IMG/VR virus record: IMGVR_UViG_3300018914_000005
Coordinates: 1-46,284 of that record
Direction: 5' to 3' (one strand)
From: a virus
Length of the DNA: 46,284 nucleotides
Position numbers and translations under genes: made by a program. The notes beneath the pieces were generated by a model. That model was not told the DNA's origin. It worked only from the letters and a program-made list of their open reading frames with translations, and did no database searches. Below, one piece after another: positions 6,893 through 15,014 of this stretch (position 1 is its first letter; the number at the start of each line of letters is the position of its first letter).

Positions 6893-7618
6893 TCAGACCC
6901 CCAGCAGTTCATCCGTGGGGATCACCCGCAGTACCCGTTTCACCTGGGTTGCCTCAAACTCCAGCTCCTTCGGCGGGTTGAACTGCGAGACCACTAGTCG
7001 GGTTGGGGTCTGCTTCACCAGGCGCTTGATATAGCCCTTGCCGGGTTCCCCTTCGGTCTCACCGTGCAACTCGACCACGACGTATTCGCCTTGGCGCGGC
7101 TTCCTATGAGGGTCCACGTAGAGCCGCTCCCCCGGCTCAAACTTCGGGAACATGCTGTCATTCTCAACATAGAGGCAGAACACGTCCTTTCGAGTAGCAA
7201 TGCCAGGCGGCCGGGGCGCCATGTCGATCTGTTCACCGTTAAACCTGAAGTCGCCGTCCTCGTCTCCACCACCCACAGCCGTGCCATAAACCGGGACATC
7301 CCTAGGGCCCCCGAACCGCTGACTGGCTGGTAAGGGCTCGGCTTTGGATAGATCGACGTTTGGATGTGGAGCGACTGGGATCCGAGGCTCTATTGGGGTG
7401 TCCGACGCCACCTTTGCCAGTATCCGGCCTTCCGAAGGGAAAAGGATCTCCTCCGGCCTCACTCCCAAGTGTGGGGCCAGTCGATCTGCCCATTCCTTCG
7501 TCAGTTTCCGCTCTCCACTTTCAAGGCGCTTGATTTGCGGCTGGCTCGTGCCGGCAAGAGCCGCAAGCTGAGCTTGCGACAAGTGCCTGAGTTCGCGGAG
7601 TTCTTTGAGCCGGGACAT
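6893..7618 (-). CDS. CI-type repressor with XRE helix-turn-helix and S24 LexA-like peptidase domain
   Basis: 241 aa. The N-terminal XRE helix-turn-helix (residues ~4-58; LSQAQLAALAGTSQPQIKRL) binds DNA. The C-terminal S24 domain shows the catalytic dyad: S155 in ENDSMFP and K198 in GYIKRL. RecA-stimulated self-cleavage is typical for the family, but the usual Ala-Gly site appears as TAVGG (113-117), so cleavage needs testing. ATG 7618 matches the family N-terminus but has no clear ribosome site. An in-frame ATG at 7681 would add 21 residues. One operator overlaps the start codon, suggesting autoregulation. Confidence 0.92.
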   Translation of the reverse strand: MSRLKELRELRHLSQAQLAALAGTSQPQIKRLESGERKLTKEWADRLAPHLGVRPEEILFPSEGRILAKVASDTPIEPRIPVAPHPNVDLSKAEPLPASQRFGGPRDVPVYGTAVGGGDEDGDFRFNGEQIDMAPRPPGIATRKDVFCLYVENDSMFPKFEPGERLYVDPHRKPRQGEYVVVELHGETEGEPGKGYIKRLVKQTPTRLVVSQFNPPKELEFEATQVKRVLRVIPTDELLGV

Positions 7619-7701
7619 ACCAAACTGGTAATCCACAGCCGGGAACTCGTCTAATTCCGAGTTGGTATATTGGTATTGCATGTCAGATACCGATTTGGTA
7701 T
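7617..7701. promoter_or_regulatory. Right operator cluster between cI and cro
   Basis: Three copies of ATACC-N5-GGTAT: 7617-7631 (ATACC AAACT GGTAA), 7654-7668 (ATTCC GAGTT GGTAT) and 7687-7701 (ATACC GATTT GGTAT, a perfect pair). An extra half-site GGTAT lies at 7672-7676. The first overlaps the cI start codon; the last overlaps the -10 of the proposed cro promoter. This is a classic three-operator immunity region. Confidence 0.75.
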
Positions 7702-7704
7702 TAG
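7676..7704 (+). promoter_or_regulatory. Predicted cro (rightward early) promoter
   Basis: TTGCAT (7676-7681), a 17-base spacer, then TATTAG (7699-7704). The perfect operator 7687-7701 covers the spacer and the start of the -10, so bound repressor would block it. Transcription would start at about 7711, within a base or so of the cro ATG, suggesting a leaderless or very short leader mRNA. Confidence 0.55.
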
Positions 7705-7711
7705 TGAGGGC

Positions 7712-7945
7712 ATGAAGCTTGCTGATTATCTTTCGAAACACGGCCTCACCCATGCGGATTTCGCGTCCAAGATCGGGGCGTCTCAGGCCGATATAAGCCG
7801 CTACATCAGCGGGGCTCGCACCCCTCGACCGGCTCGAATGGCGCTGATCACCTTGGCTACCAAAGGCAAGGTTACAGCAAACGACTTCATTCCGCTTCCT
7901 GCTCAAAAGGGGTGTGAGGCGTCTGCCCGAGGCGAGGCCGCCTGA
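7712..7945 (+). CDS. Cro-like XRE helix-turn-helix regulator
   Basis: 77 aa from ATG 7712 (MKLADYLSKHGLTHADFASK onward). The helix-turn-helix spans about residues 12-35 (THADFASKIGASQADISRYI). It is divergent from cI across the operators, the standard place for Cro, which would bind the same sites to shut off cI and early transcription. The upstream in-frame start at 7670 would put the operators inside the gene and is less likely. GAGGG sits only one base before the ATG. Confidence 0.85.
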   Translation: MKLADYLSKHGLTHADFASKIGASQADISRYISGARTPRPARMALITLATKGKVTANDFIPLPAQKGCEASARGEAA

Positions 7946-8220
7946 TGCCCTCCAATCCCCCTGTTCCCTCCATCAGCGTGTCCTCCCTGGCTGATGGCAC
8001 CTGCACGGGCTGGCCTGCCCCTCTGGCTTCGCCGGCTCGTGCTTTTCTTTGTCCTTCAATCGGCACCGCCTCCGAGACTGCCGATGTGAAGAGCGCGGGC
8101 GGCACACTCCCTTGCCCCGTTGCCGCCCGCGCTTTCGTTTCAGCCCCCGCTTCCACGGCTGCTGTTGTCGCATTCCGCCTGTCCACCGTCACTGCAAATA
8201 TTCCTGAGAACGTGGCATGA
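7945..8220 (+). CDS. Low-complexity hypothetical protein
   Basis: 91 aa, rich in Ser, Ala, Pro and Thr, without recognisable domains or strong predicted structure. The case for a real gene is its exact fit: it starts in a TGATG junction with cro and ends in an ATGA junction with the next gene. The composition is unlike its neighbours, so it could be a chance open frame over an intergenic stretch. I leave it as tentative. Confidence 0.4.
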   Translation: MPSNPPVPSISVSSLADGTCTGWPAPLASPARAFLCPSIGTASETADVKSAGGTLPCPVAARAFVSAPASTAAVVAFRLSTVTANIPENVA

Positions 8221-8720
8221 ACTCTCGCTATCTCGCCCGCATCGATTACGACCGCCTGAAGAAGGCTCAGGACGAGCTCATCAAGCATCCTGAGGTCGGA
8301 GGCCCGAAGGCCGCAGCCGAGGTCACCCGCGTGGATCCGGCGCGTCTCTCCCGCTACGGCAGCCCGCACGAGACTACCAACGCGCCTGTGGATGTGATCG
8401 CGGATCTGGAGGCGAAGGCGAATGCTCCAATCGTCACCCGCATTCTGGCGGACCTGCACGATTGCGACCTCGTTCCTCGGGATCGCTCGCTCAAGCAACA
8501 GGCGGACTACGACGAGCATGCCACCGACCTGACCCGCGCGGCCTGTGCGCTGATGGTAAAGCTGCAGGAAGCCCGCAGAGACGGCATCGATGCGGTTGAA
8601 CTGGTGCAGCTCGAGTCGCTCGCCGCGCAGCTGCAGATCGAGATCGCGGAGTTTCGGCGCGACGCCAAGCGCGATCTGAATGCTCCGGTGCCGATGCGCA
8701 GGACTGGCGGTGCGGCATGA
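8217..8720 (+). CDS. Probable phage regulatory protein (CII-like position)
   Basis: 167 aa. Residues ~8-55 look like a helix-turn-helix (LKKAQDELIKHPEVGGPKAA, then VTRVDPARLSRYG), and the following PVDVIADLEA-type segment is shared with regulators found after cro in many alphaproteobacterial prophages. The C-terminal half is helical (LEARRDG and VQLESLAAQLQIEIAEFRRD regions). Coupled by ATGA on both sides. A role like CII or another early regulator is inferred from place and fold. Confidence 0.6.
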   Translation: MNSRYLARIDYDRLKKAQDELIKHPEVGGPKAAAEVTRVDPARLSRYGSPHETTNAPVDVIADLEAKANAPIVTRILADLHDCDLVPRDRSLKQQADYDEHATDLTRAACALMVKLQEARRDGIDAVELVQLESLAAQLQIEIAEFRRDAKRDLNAPVPMRRTGGAA

Positions 8721-9127
8721 AGGGCCCCGTCACAATCCGCCTCGCCGGCGAGCCGAAGGGCAAAGGACGCCCCCGCTTCGGGCAGGGAAGAACCTTCACG
8801 CCAGCCGCGACCCGTGCCTACGAAGCCGCGCTCCGCTATGCCGCGCAGGAAGCCATGGGCTCACGCCCCCTGATGACCGGCCCGCTCGACGTTCTGGTCA
8901 TGGCTTCCTTCCCGATCCCCAAGAGCTTCTCGAAGGCAAAGCGATCCGACGCCCTCATTGGCGAGGTTCGCCCCTGCGTAAAGCCCGACGTCGACAACCT
9001 GCTGAAGGTCATCGACGCGCTGAACGGCGTCGTCTTCGAGGACGACAAGCAGATCGTCAGGGCGGAAGTCGAGAAGCGCTACGCCAGCAGCCCGTGCCTC
9101 GAGATCCAAGTCACCCCGCGCACCTAG
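8717..9127 (+). CDS. rusA: RusA-family Holliday junction resolvase
   Basis: 136 aa. The family core is clear: GKGRPRFGQGRTFTP near the N-terminus and KPDVDNLLKVIDALNG (about residues 89-104) with the catalytic aspartates, then VFEDDKQIV. RusA dimers cut four-way DNA junctions symmetrically during phage recombination. It overlaps the regulator by 4 bp and precedes the recombination genes. Confidence 0.93.
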   Translation: MKGPVTIRLAGEPKGKGRPRFGQGRTFTPAATRAYEAALRYAAQEAMGSRPLMTGPLDVLVMASFPIPKSFSKAKRSDALIGEVRPCVKPDVDNLLKVIDALNGVVFEDDKQIVRAEVEKRYASSPCLEIQVTPRT

Positions 9128-9151
9128 CACGTCGAAAGGAAGCAAGCTCCC

Positions 9152-9970
9152 ATGTCCCTCAAGATCATCACAGCCGATCAGCGCATGTCCGGCCCCCGCG
9201 GCGTCAAGGCTCTCATCGTGGGGCCGGCCGGCGTCGGCAAGACGTCGCTTCTGCGCACCCTCGATCCGAAAACCACGTTGTTCATCGATTTGGAGGCCGG
9301 CGACTTGTCCGTCCAGGACGTGCCCGCGGACACACTCCGGCCCAAAACCTGGGACGAGTGCCGCGACCTCGCCGCCTTTCTCGCCGGGCCGAACCCTTCG
9401 CTGCCTTCCGAGGCGGCTTACAGCCAGGCGCACTTCGACCGCGTGTGCGAGAGCATGGGCGACGCCTCCAGCCTCGCGAAGTACGAAACCTACTTCATCG
9501 ACTCGATCACGGTTGCCGGCCGGCTGTGCTTCCGGTGGGCGACACAGCAGCCGGAAGCCTTCTCCGACAAGACCGGCAAGCCGGACATCCGCGGCGCCTA
9601 TGGCCTGCATGCCCGTGAGATGATCGCCTGGCTTACCCAGCTTCAGCATGCCCGGGCTAAGAACGTCATCTTCGTTGGCATCCTTGAATACGTCACCGAC
9701 GAGTTCAATCGCGGCACTTGGCAGCCTCAGATCGAGGGCTCGAAGACCGGACGCGAGCTGCCGGGGATCGTCGATCAGGTCATCACGATGCAGCTCGTGC
9801 AGTTCGAGGACGGCACAGATCCCGTCCGCGCCATGATCTGCCAGCAGCCCAATCCTTTCCAGTACCCGGCCAAGGACCGCTCCGGTCGCCTGGACCTGTA
9901 CGAGAAGCCCCATCTCGGCGAGCTCATCGCCAAGATCACCGCGGCGCGTCAGAGCGCGGTCGCGGCCTAA
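9152..9970 (+). CDS. Sak4-like RecA-fold ATPase (phage single-strand annealing/recombination)
   Basis: 272 aa. Walker A GPAGVGKTS at about residues 24-32, an acidic Walker-B-like LFIDLEAGD, and later strands (VIFVGILEYV) of an AAA_24/RecA core. Phage proteins of this type, found beside a DUF669-like protein and a RecB-like nuclease as here, are the Sak4-like annealing proteins. An AAGGAAG ribosome site lies upstream. Confidence 0.85.
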   Translation: MSLKIITADQRMSGPRGVKALIVGPAGVGKTSLLRTLDPKTTLFIDLEAGDLSVQDVPADTLRPKTWDECRDLAAFLAGPNPSLPSEAAYSQAHFDRVCESMGDASSLAKYETYFIDSITVAGRLCFRWATQQPEAFSDKTGKPDIRGAYGLHAREMIAWLTQLQHARAKNVIFVGILEYVTDEFNRGTWQPQIEGSKTGRELPGIVDQVITMQLVQFEDGTDPVRAMICQQPNPFQYPAKDRSGRLDLYEKPHLGELIAKITAARQSAVAA

Positions 9971-9997
9971 GCCCCCACGAAGCAAAGGAACACAGCG

Positions 9998-10594
9998 ATG
10001 TACGATCTGAACCAAGCCGAAAAGCAGACCTCCGCAGACAGCCTGATCCCCGATGGCACCATCGTGCCGGTGCATGCGACCCTGCGCCCGGGTGGGGCAG
10101 GCGAGGGTGGGTGGCTCAAGCGCAACCGGGACGGCTCCTGCCTGATGATGGACTTCGAGTTCACCGTCATCGAGGGCCCCTATGCCCGCCGCAAGTTCTG
10201 GACCTTGCTCACGGTAGAGGGCGAGACGGAAGGCCAGCAGAAGGCGGCCGACATCAGCCGCTCGCGCCTTCGCGCCATGCTGGAGAGCGCCCGCGGGATC
10301 GATCCGAGCGATGAGAGCGAGAATGCGATCGCCGGCCGCCGCGTCGGCTCCCTTGGTGACTTCGACGGGCTGCGCTTCTGGGCTGTCGTCGGCTACGAGA
10401 AGGGCAAGGACGGCTACAAGGACAAGAACGTCCTCAAGGCCGTCGTGACGCCGGACCGCAAGGACTGGACTAGGCTCGATCAGACCGCGCGGCCGTCCGG
10501 CCCGAGCTCGGTCCCTGCCACTCCCTCCGGGGTTTCGGGCCAACCGGCTGCGGTGAAGACCTCCAGCGCGGGCCGTCCGTCATGGGCCGCGTAG
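9998..10594 (+). CDS. DUF669-like protein, probable ssDNA-binding partner of the Sak4-like ATPase
   Basis: 198 aa. The N-terminal ~150 residues match the DUF669-type pattern (GTIVPVHATLRPGGAGEGGW, then MMDFEFTVIEGPYARRKFW). The tail is Pro/Ser-rich and ends in SAGRPSWAA rather than an acidic tip. In phages this protein usually follows the Sak4-like gene and is thought to bind single-stranded DNA. The partner role is inferred from neighbours. Confidence 0.75.
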   Translation: MYDLNQAEKQTSADSLIPDGTIVPVHATLRPGGAGEGGWLKRNRDGSCLMMDFEFTVIEGPYARRKFWTLLTVEGETEGQQKAADISRSRLRAMLESARGIDPSDESENAIAGRRVGSLGDFDGLRFWAVVGYEKGKDGYKDKNVLKAVVTPDRKDWTRLDQTARPSGPSSVPATPSGVSGQPAAVKTSSAGRPSWAA

Positions 10595-11061
10595 AGCGCA
10601 TCTCAAACAGCGAGCGGGCGGCGGCCATTTCGGCCGCCAACCGTCACATGGACCTCGTAATCGGAGAGGGCACCGGCTTCGTGTCGCCGAATGCCCGCGT
10701 CGGTTCTCTCTCGGATTACGAGCGGTTCAAGCTCGTCGAGGCCATCGTGGGCGGCTGGATCGTCGAAAGATCACGTCAGCTCACGCAGGACCGGCTTACC
10801 GACGAGTCATTCTTTCTGGCCACCGGTGAGGTTCCGGAGCCCATGGAGCTCGGCGTCTGTGCCGTTGCGCTACCGGCGCTCGGTGATCTGGTCGAGAAGC
10901 TCGGGCTCACGGACAAGCCCATCGGGGCATGGTCGAAGAACGACATCCTCCTGTTCGTCTGGACGGCGGCGGAACTCGTCAACGAGGCCAGGACGGCCAA
11001 GGACGAGCGTCCCGGGCCCGTCGAACTGACCCCTGAACTGCAGCAATACATGGCGGGCTGA
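10582..11061 (+). CDS. Hypothetical phage protein (replication region)
   Basis: 159 aa, overlapping the preceding gene by 13 bp. The ordered C-terminal segment IGAWSKNDILLFVWTAAELV (about residues 113-132) recurs in my memory of alphaproteobacterial phage proteins, but I cannot assign a function. It sits between the recombination ATPase module and a RecB-like nuclease, so a DNA metabolism role is likely. Confidence 0.75.
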   Translation: MGRVERISNSERAAAISAANRHMDLVIGEGTGFVSPNARVGSLSDYERFKLVEAIVGGWIVERSRQLTQDRLTDESFFLATGEVPEPMELGVCAVALPALGDLVEKLGLTDKPIGAWSKNDILLFVWTAAELVNEARTAKDERPGPVELTPELQQYMAG

Positions 11062-11065
11062 TACC

Positions 11066-11788
11066 GTGCTGGACTTCAACCGGAGCGCAACCAAGGCGAA
11101 GGCCGCCAACGATCTCGTCAATGCGGTGATCGATGGCGCCCTTGAGATCGCGAGCGCGGCGGAGCCACGCCGGCAGTATCTCGGTGCGTCGTCGCTTGGG
11201 CATGATTGTCTCCGAAAGATCCATTGGGACTGGCGCTACCCGGTCGCCCCAGAGCCTCGTACCGCCCGCATCTTCGCCCGTGGTCATTGGGTGGAATCCT
11301 ACACCGTCAGCCTCATGCACGAGGCAGGCTTCCGGATTGTCCGTAACAGCGAAGCGATCGCCTTCAGCCAATTGGGTGGGAGGTTCCGTGGCCATGGCGA
11401 CGGCAAGATCATCGCCGGCCCCGCAATCGAGGGGCTCGGCTATCCGTGCTTGTGGGAGCACAAAGGGCTGGGATCGAAGGGCTGGACCAAGCTCGCCAAG
11501 GAAGGGCTGGCAAAAGCCTATCCTGGCTACGCCGATCAGGTTGCGCTCTACCAGGCGTATTTCGACCTGACAGACAACCCGGCGCTGTTCACCGCCTGCA
11601 ACATGGACACGATGGAACTGCTCCATCTCCTCGTGCCGTTCGACGCAGCCCGGGCCCAGGCAGCATCCGACCGGGCGGTCGCGGTCGTCAAGGCGGACGA
11701 GGCCAACGAGACGCTCCCGCGGGTGGCGGCGGATCCCGACGATTTCCGCTGCAGGATCTGCAGCCATCGAGAGAGGTGCTGGGCATGA
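11066..11788 (+). CDS. Cas4/RecB-like PD-(D/E)XK nuclease, probable Fe-S protein
   Basis: 240 aa from a GTG start. PD-(D/E)XK core elements are visible: GHGDGKI (about residues 110-116) and LWEHKGLG (about 129-136), with E-x-K. A single Cys (GHDCLRK) near residue 49 plus three Cys at the C-terminus (FRCRICSHRERCW) match the four-cysteine iron-sulphur arrangement of Cas4/AddB-type exonucleases. It would make single-stranded ends for the Sak4-like protein. Its stop overlaps the primase-helicase start (ATGA). Confidence 0.85.
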   Translation: MLDFNRSATKAKAANDLVNAVIDGALEIASAAEPRRQYLGASSLGHDCLRKIHWDWRYPVAPEPRTARIFARGHWVESYTVSLMHEAGFRIVRNSEAIAFSQLGGRFRGHGDGKIIAGPAIEGLGYPCLWEHKGLGSKGWTKLAKEGLAKAYPGYADQVALYQAYFDLTDNPALFTACNMDTMELLHLLVPFDAARAQAASDRAVAVVKADEANETLPRVAADPDDFRCRICSHRERCWA

Positions 11789-13797
11789 CCCTGCTCGATT
11801 TCAACAGCGCGAAGCCCCTCTCGCAAATCGAAGCCGAACACCGCGCGCGCACAACCGTCGATGCGGAGGACATCAAATCCCGCCTGAACGCCAATGCCCG
11901 CGGTTTCGTCGAGTGGCTGTTCTCCGGTCGCGCCTTCTGCACCAGCAAGGAAGCCCGAATCGGCGACGTTCACGGCACCCCGGGCGCCTCCCTGTCGATC
12001 GCTCTGAGCGGTCCGGACACGGGCCTCTGGCATGATCACGCCACAGGCGAGGGCGGCGACCTGATCTCCCTCTACATGGCCTATATGGGCTACCGGGACG
12101 GCAAGAACTTCCAGCTTGCCCTCAAGGAGATCGCCTCCGAGTATCTGGGGGACCCGGTAAAGGTCGAACGGGCCTCCTGGCAGCCCAGCGCTACCGACAG
12201 GATCACCGAGAAGAAGCAGAAGCTCGGGACCAAGCCCCGCGAGGACCTGACGGAGCTCGGTCTGCCGGTTGCCACCTGGAAGTACTACGACACCCGAGGC
12301 AACGTGGTGGCGTCCGTCGTCCGGTACGAGCCGGACGGCACGCCCGAGAGCAAGACCTACCGTCCGTACTGCTACAAGACCGTCGAGGGCCGTACGAAAT
12401 GGGCTATGGGCGCTCCCGACCTGCGCCCGCTGTTCCGCCTGCCCGAGATTGCCCTCGCGTCCACTGTCGTTCTCTGCGAAGGCGAGAAGGCCGCGGAAGC
12501 GCTGGCGGAGATCGGCATCGAGGCCACGACGGCCATGCAGGGGGCCAAGGCCCCCATCGAGAAGACCGACTGGTCGCCACTCCACGGCAAGACCGTCATC
12601 GTGTGGCCCGACAATGACGAGCCCGGCTTTGCCTACGGCCGCGCGGTGGCAGAGAGGCTCGCCGCCCTCGGCTGCACAGTCAAGCTGGTCGACATTCCGG
12701 ACGGCAAGCGTCATGCCTGGGATGCAGCCGATTGCGTGGCCGAGGGCAGTGACGTCCAGGCGATTTTGAATGCGGCCGTCCTGTACACGAAGCAGCCCGA
12801 AAAATCCCGCATCAGGCTTCTCAGCCTCGAAGAGATCGAGGAGCTACCCCCGCCGTCCTGGCTGATCGAGAATGTGATCACCGATGGCGGGCTCTCCGTC
12901 CTGTGGGGCAAGTCAGGCACCTACAAGAGCTTCGTTGCCCTCGACATGGGCATGACGGTCGCCACGGAAGGGGCTCTCTGGCACGGCAAGCCCGTCCGGC
13001 ACGGGACCGTTATCTATGTGGCGGCTGAGGGCGCCCACGGGCTCGGCAAGCGGGCCATTGGCTGGATGAAGACAAAGGGCAAAGGGTTGCCGGCTCCGAA
13101 GATCAAGCTCGTTCCCCACGGTCTAGTTCTCACGAGCGAAGACGCCGAGGAACTCATCAAGGCCATCATGGATCTCGAGCTGAGCTCGGTTCTCATCGTC
13201 ATCGACACCCTGGCCCGAACCTTCGGCGCCGGAGACGAGAACCGCACGGTAGACATGAACGCCTATGTGGCAGCGGCGGACCGGCTGCGGGAGCGGACCG
13301 GCGCTCATGTCATGATCATCCATCACAGCGGCAAGGACGAGGACAAGGGCGAGCGCGGCAACGTCGCGCTGCGAGGCGCCGCTGACACGATTATCGCTGT
13401 CCAGAGGGACGGCGACAGGCTGAAGCTGATCAACGAAGCACCCAAAGGAAAGCAGAAGGACGCACCTGAATTCCCCACTATCGCCCTGCGCACGGTCTCG
13501 GTCGAGTTCGAGCACAAGGGCGAGAGGCAAAGCACACTGACGCTCGTTCAAGATGACGACCCGCTGCCAGAGGGCAGCACAACCCACGACCAAGAACCCA
13601 AGTTCGGTAAAGTTGAAAAAAGCATCCTCAAGGCACTCAGCCAGGCACCGGCTCCGATGGGCCTGACCACTCTGACACTCGCATCCAAAGCCGAAAAGAA
13701 CTCCGTCCTCAAAGCCCTCAAGTCTCTCGTCAGCAAGCAAGCCATCGAAGAAGTCCAGCCGGAAGACGGCAGCGCGAAGTTGTGGAGGCTGATTTGA
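11785..13797 (+). CDS. TOPRIM primase - RepA-like helicase fusion
   Basis: 670 aa. The N-terminal primase-like part is followed by a TOPRIM domain (about 225-325: CEGEK at 231-235, WPDNDEPG at 274-281), then a RecA-fold helicase (about 345-595) with Walker A GKSGTYKS (375-382), Walker B VIDT (472-475) and HHSGK (513-517). A C-terminal winged helix (about 608-670) may bind DNA. It is the probable replication initiator and helicase of the phage. ATG 11785 overlaps the nuclease stop; much longer upstream open frame is a shadow of that gene. The GGGTGAA cluster lies directly downstream. Confidence 0.92.
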   Translation: MTLLDFNSAKPLSQIEAEHRARTTVDAEDIKSRLNANARGFVEWLFSGRAFCTSKEARIGDVHGTPGASLSIALSGPDTGLWHDHATGEGGDLISLYMAYMGYRDGKNFQLALKEIASEYLGDPVKVERASWQPSATDRITEKKQKLGTKPREDLTELGLPVATWKYYDTRGNVVASVVRYEPDGTPESKTYRPYCYKTVEGRTKWAMGAPDLRPLFRLPEIALASTVVLCEGEKAAEALAEIGIEATTAMQGAKAPIEKTDWSPLHGKTVIVWPDNDEPGFAYGRAVAERLAALGCTVKLVDIPDGKRHAWDAADCVAEGSDVQAILNAAVLYTKQPEKSRIRLLSLEEIEELPPPSWLIENVITDGGLSVLWGKSGTYKSFVALDMGMTVATEGALWHGKPVRHGTVIYVAAEGAHGLGKRAIGWMKTKGKGLPAPKIKLVPHGLVLTSEDAEELIKAIMDLELSSVLIVIDTLARTFGAGDENRTVDMNAYVAAADRLRERTGAHVMIIHHSGKDEDKGERGNVALRGAADTIIAVQRDGDRLKLINEAPKGKQKDAPEFPTIALRTVSVEFEHKGERQSTLTLVQDDDPLPEGSTTHDQEPKFGKVEKSILKALSQAPAPMGLTTLTLASKAEKNSVLKALKSLVSKQAIEEVQPEDGSAKLWRLI

Positions 13798-13813
13798 GCA
13801 CAACTATTGTGAA

Positions 13814-13927
13814 GGGTGAAAAGGATGAAATTCACCCTCAAATTCACCCGGCTACTTTGGGTGAAAACGAGGGTGAAAAGGGAGGGGCCCTATATAGGGA
13901 GGGCCCCTTTTCATCCCCGTTTCACCC
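13814..13927. repeat. Iteron-like cluster of GGGTGAA (six copies, both orientations)
   Basis: GGGTGAA or its complement TTCACCC occurs at 13814-13820, 13831-13837, 13843-13849, 13859-13865, 13871-13877 and 13921-13927. The cluster fills the gap between the primase-helicase gene and the next gene and is AT-richer at its left. This is a good candidate replication origin bound by the upstream initiator, or an operator array. A further TTCACCC lies at 15071-15077. Confidence 0.6.
13871..13917. terminator. Long hairpin with T-tract, probable bidirectional terminator
   Basis: GGGGCCCT and AGGGCCCC form an 8-bp stem around ATATAGGG, followed by TTTTCATCC. The outer flanks (GGTGAAAA / TTTTCATCC) can extend the pairing across a bulge. 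T-runs follow the stem on both strands. It would end the early replication transcript, or regulate read-through, inside the iteron cluster. Confidence 0.6.
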
Positions 13928-13987
13928 AGTAGCTCGCACCAATCGTCATCCAGTCGACGAACTGGCAGACGTTCGAGGGGATGTCGG

Positions 13988-14302
13988 ATGATCTGCAAGT
14001 GCGGAGGAGAGACCCGCGTCGTGGACAGCCGGCATCCCAAGCCCCACGTCGTGAAGCGCGTTCGCCTGTGCGAGGTGTGCGGGGAGCGCTTCCCGACGTT
14101 CGAGAGCCGCGAGGTTCCGACGACCATGAAACCGCGCCGCAAAGGTGCCAGCACCGAGGCTTGGCGCAAAAAGGTGGAGGCGGATCCCGAATGGTATCGG
14201 CAGAACCGCAAGCGCTCCAGCCTCCGCAGAAAGGCGCGCATGGCGGCACAGGCCCTGGGGAGGCCCGTCAGGGAAATCTATCAACAGTGGGGTGTCGCAT
14301 GA
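13988..14302 (+). CDS. NrdR-like zinc-ribbon phage protein
   Basis: 104 aa. The N-terminal ~45 residues form a zinc ribbon (CKCGG, then VVDSR, RVRLCEVCGERFPTFE) very like the start of NrdR, the ribonucleotide reductase repressor. The ATP-cone part of NrdR is missing; a basic helical tail replaces it. Probable small DNA-binding regulator. It follows the hairpin and iterons. Confidence 0.75.
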   Translation: MICKCGGETRVVDSRHPKPHVVKRVRLCEVCGERFPTFESREVPTTMKPRRKGASTEAWRKKVEADPEWYRQNRKRSSLRRKARMAAQALGRPVREIYQQWGVA

Positions 14303-14339
14303 CCGATCCCGTGACCCGCACCGAACGAAAGGCAGCAGC

Positions 14340-14993
14340 ATGACGAACCTCCCCCGCTTCGCTCTGTCTGCCGACCTCGGAAGCCCTCACTTCTTCCGCT
14401 CGCCTGTCATCGACCACACGCCCCCGGAGACCTTCGAAGGCTTCACCTGGTTCGTGGTCGTCTGCAATCCCAAGTGCGAGAGGAGGGCGCAGCTCGGCCT
14501 CCGTCGCGCCGGGTATCAGACCTACTTGCCCCAGACCAAGCGATGGGTGGTCCATGCCCGCAAGAAGGAGGTCAAGGAGAACCCACTCTTCCCGCGGTAC
14601 CTCTTCATCGGCCTGCGCCCCGGGCAGGACTTCTTCAAGATGCGAGGCGTGGATGGCGTCGAGGGGCTCGTCCGGGACGGCTACGGCTCCCCGGCCCGAA
14701 TTCCGGTTCCTGAGCCTCGGGAAGGGCAGGAAAGGCCTATCCATCCGCTGGCGAGGCTGCTTGAGCGGGAGATGGCAGGAGAGTTCGACTTCACCCGCCT
14801 GCCTGAGGTTGGCCCGCAGTATCGGCCCGGAGAGGTCGTGCGGCTGACAGTGGGTGCTTTCGCAGACCTTCAGGCGACGGTGACGGCCATGCTCTCAAGG
14901 GGCAGGGTGGAGGTATTGGTCGATATGCTCGGGCGCGGGGCCAAGGTGCGGCTCAAGGCGACGGAGCTACAGCGGATGGAAGCGGCAGAGTGA
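14340..14993 (+). CDS. NusG-like transcription factor, candidate late antiterminator
   Basis: 217 aa from ATG 14340 with GAAAGG upstream. Residues ~38-110 are a NusG N-terminal (NGN) domain: WFVVVCNPKCERRAQLGLRR, YQTYLPQTKRW, ENPLFPRYLFIGL. The C-terminal ~60 residues (YRPGEVVRLTVGAFADLQAT, then VLVDMLGRGAKVRL) are a KOW/SH3 domain. NusG paralogs such as RfaH bind RNA polymerase and suppress termination. The gene is the last of the early run and is followed by a promoter and terminator, the position of lambda Q. Confidence 0.88.
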   Translation: MTNLPRFALSADLGSPHFFRSPVIDHTPPETFEGFTWFVVVCNPKCERRAQLGLRRAGYQTYLPQTKRWVVHARKKEVKENPLFPRYLFIGLRPGQDFFKMRGVDGVEGLVRDGYGSPARIPVPEPREGQERPIHPLARLLEREMAGEFDFTRLPEVGPQYRPGEVVRLTVGAFADLQATVTAMLSRGRVEVLVDMLGRGAKVRLKATELQRMEAAE

Positions 14994-15014
14994 GTGGATA
15001 ACCTTTCTCGACTC

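Noticed and set aside
7617-7906. Long N-terminal extension of CI up to 7906
   Set aside because: The extra residues overlie cro on the other strand; the helix-turn-helix family start lies at 7618.
8861-10543. 560-codon minus-strand open frame
   Set aside because: It lies opposite RusA, the Sak4-like ATPase and the DUF669-like gene. In GC-rich DNA long antisense frames are common.
11446-11784. Upstream extension of the primase-helicase frame by 113 codons
   Set aside because: This part overlies the nuclease gene in another frame and is Gly/Arg-rich; the ATG at 11785 with ATGA coupling is a better start.
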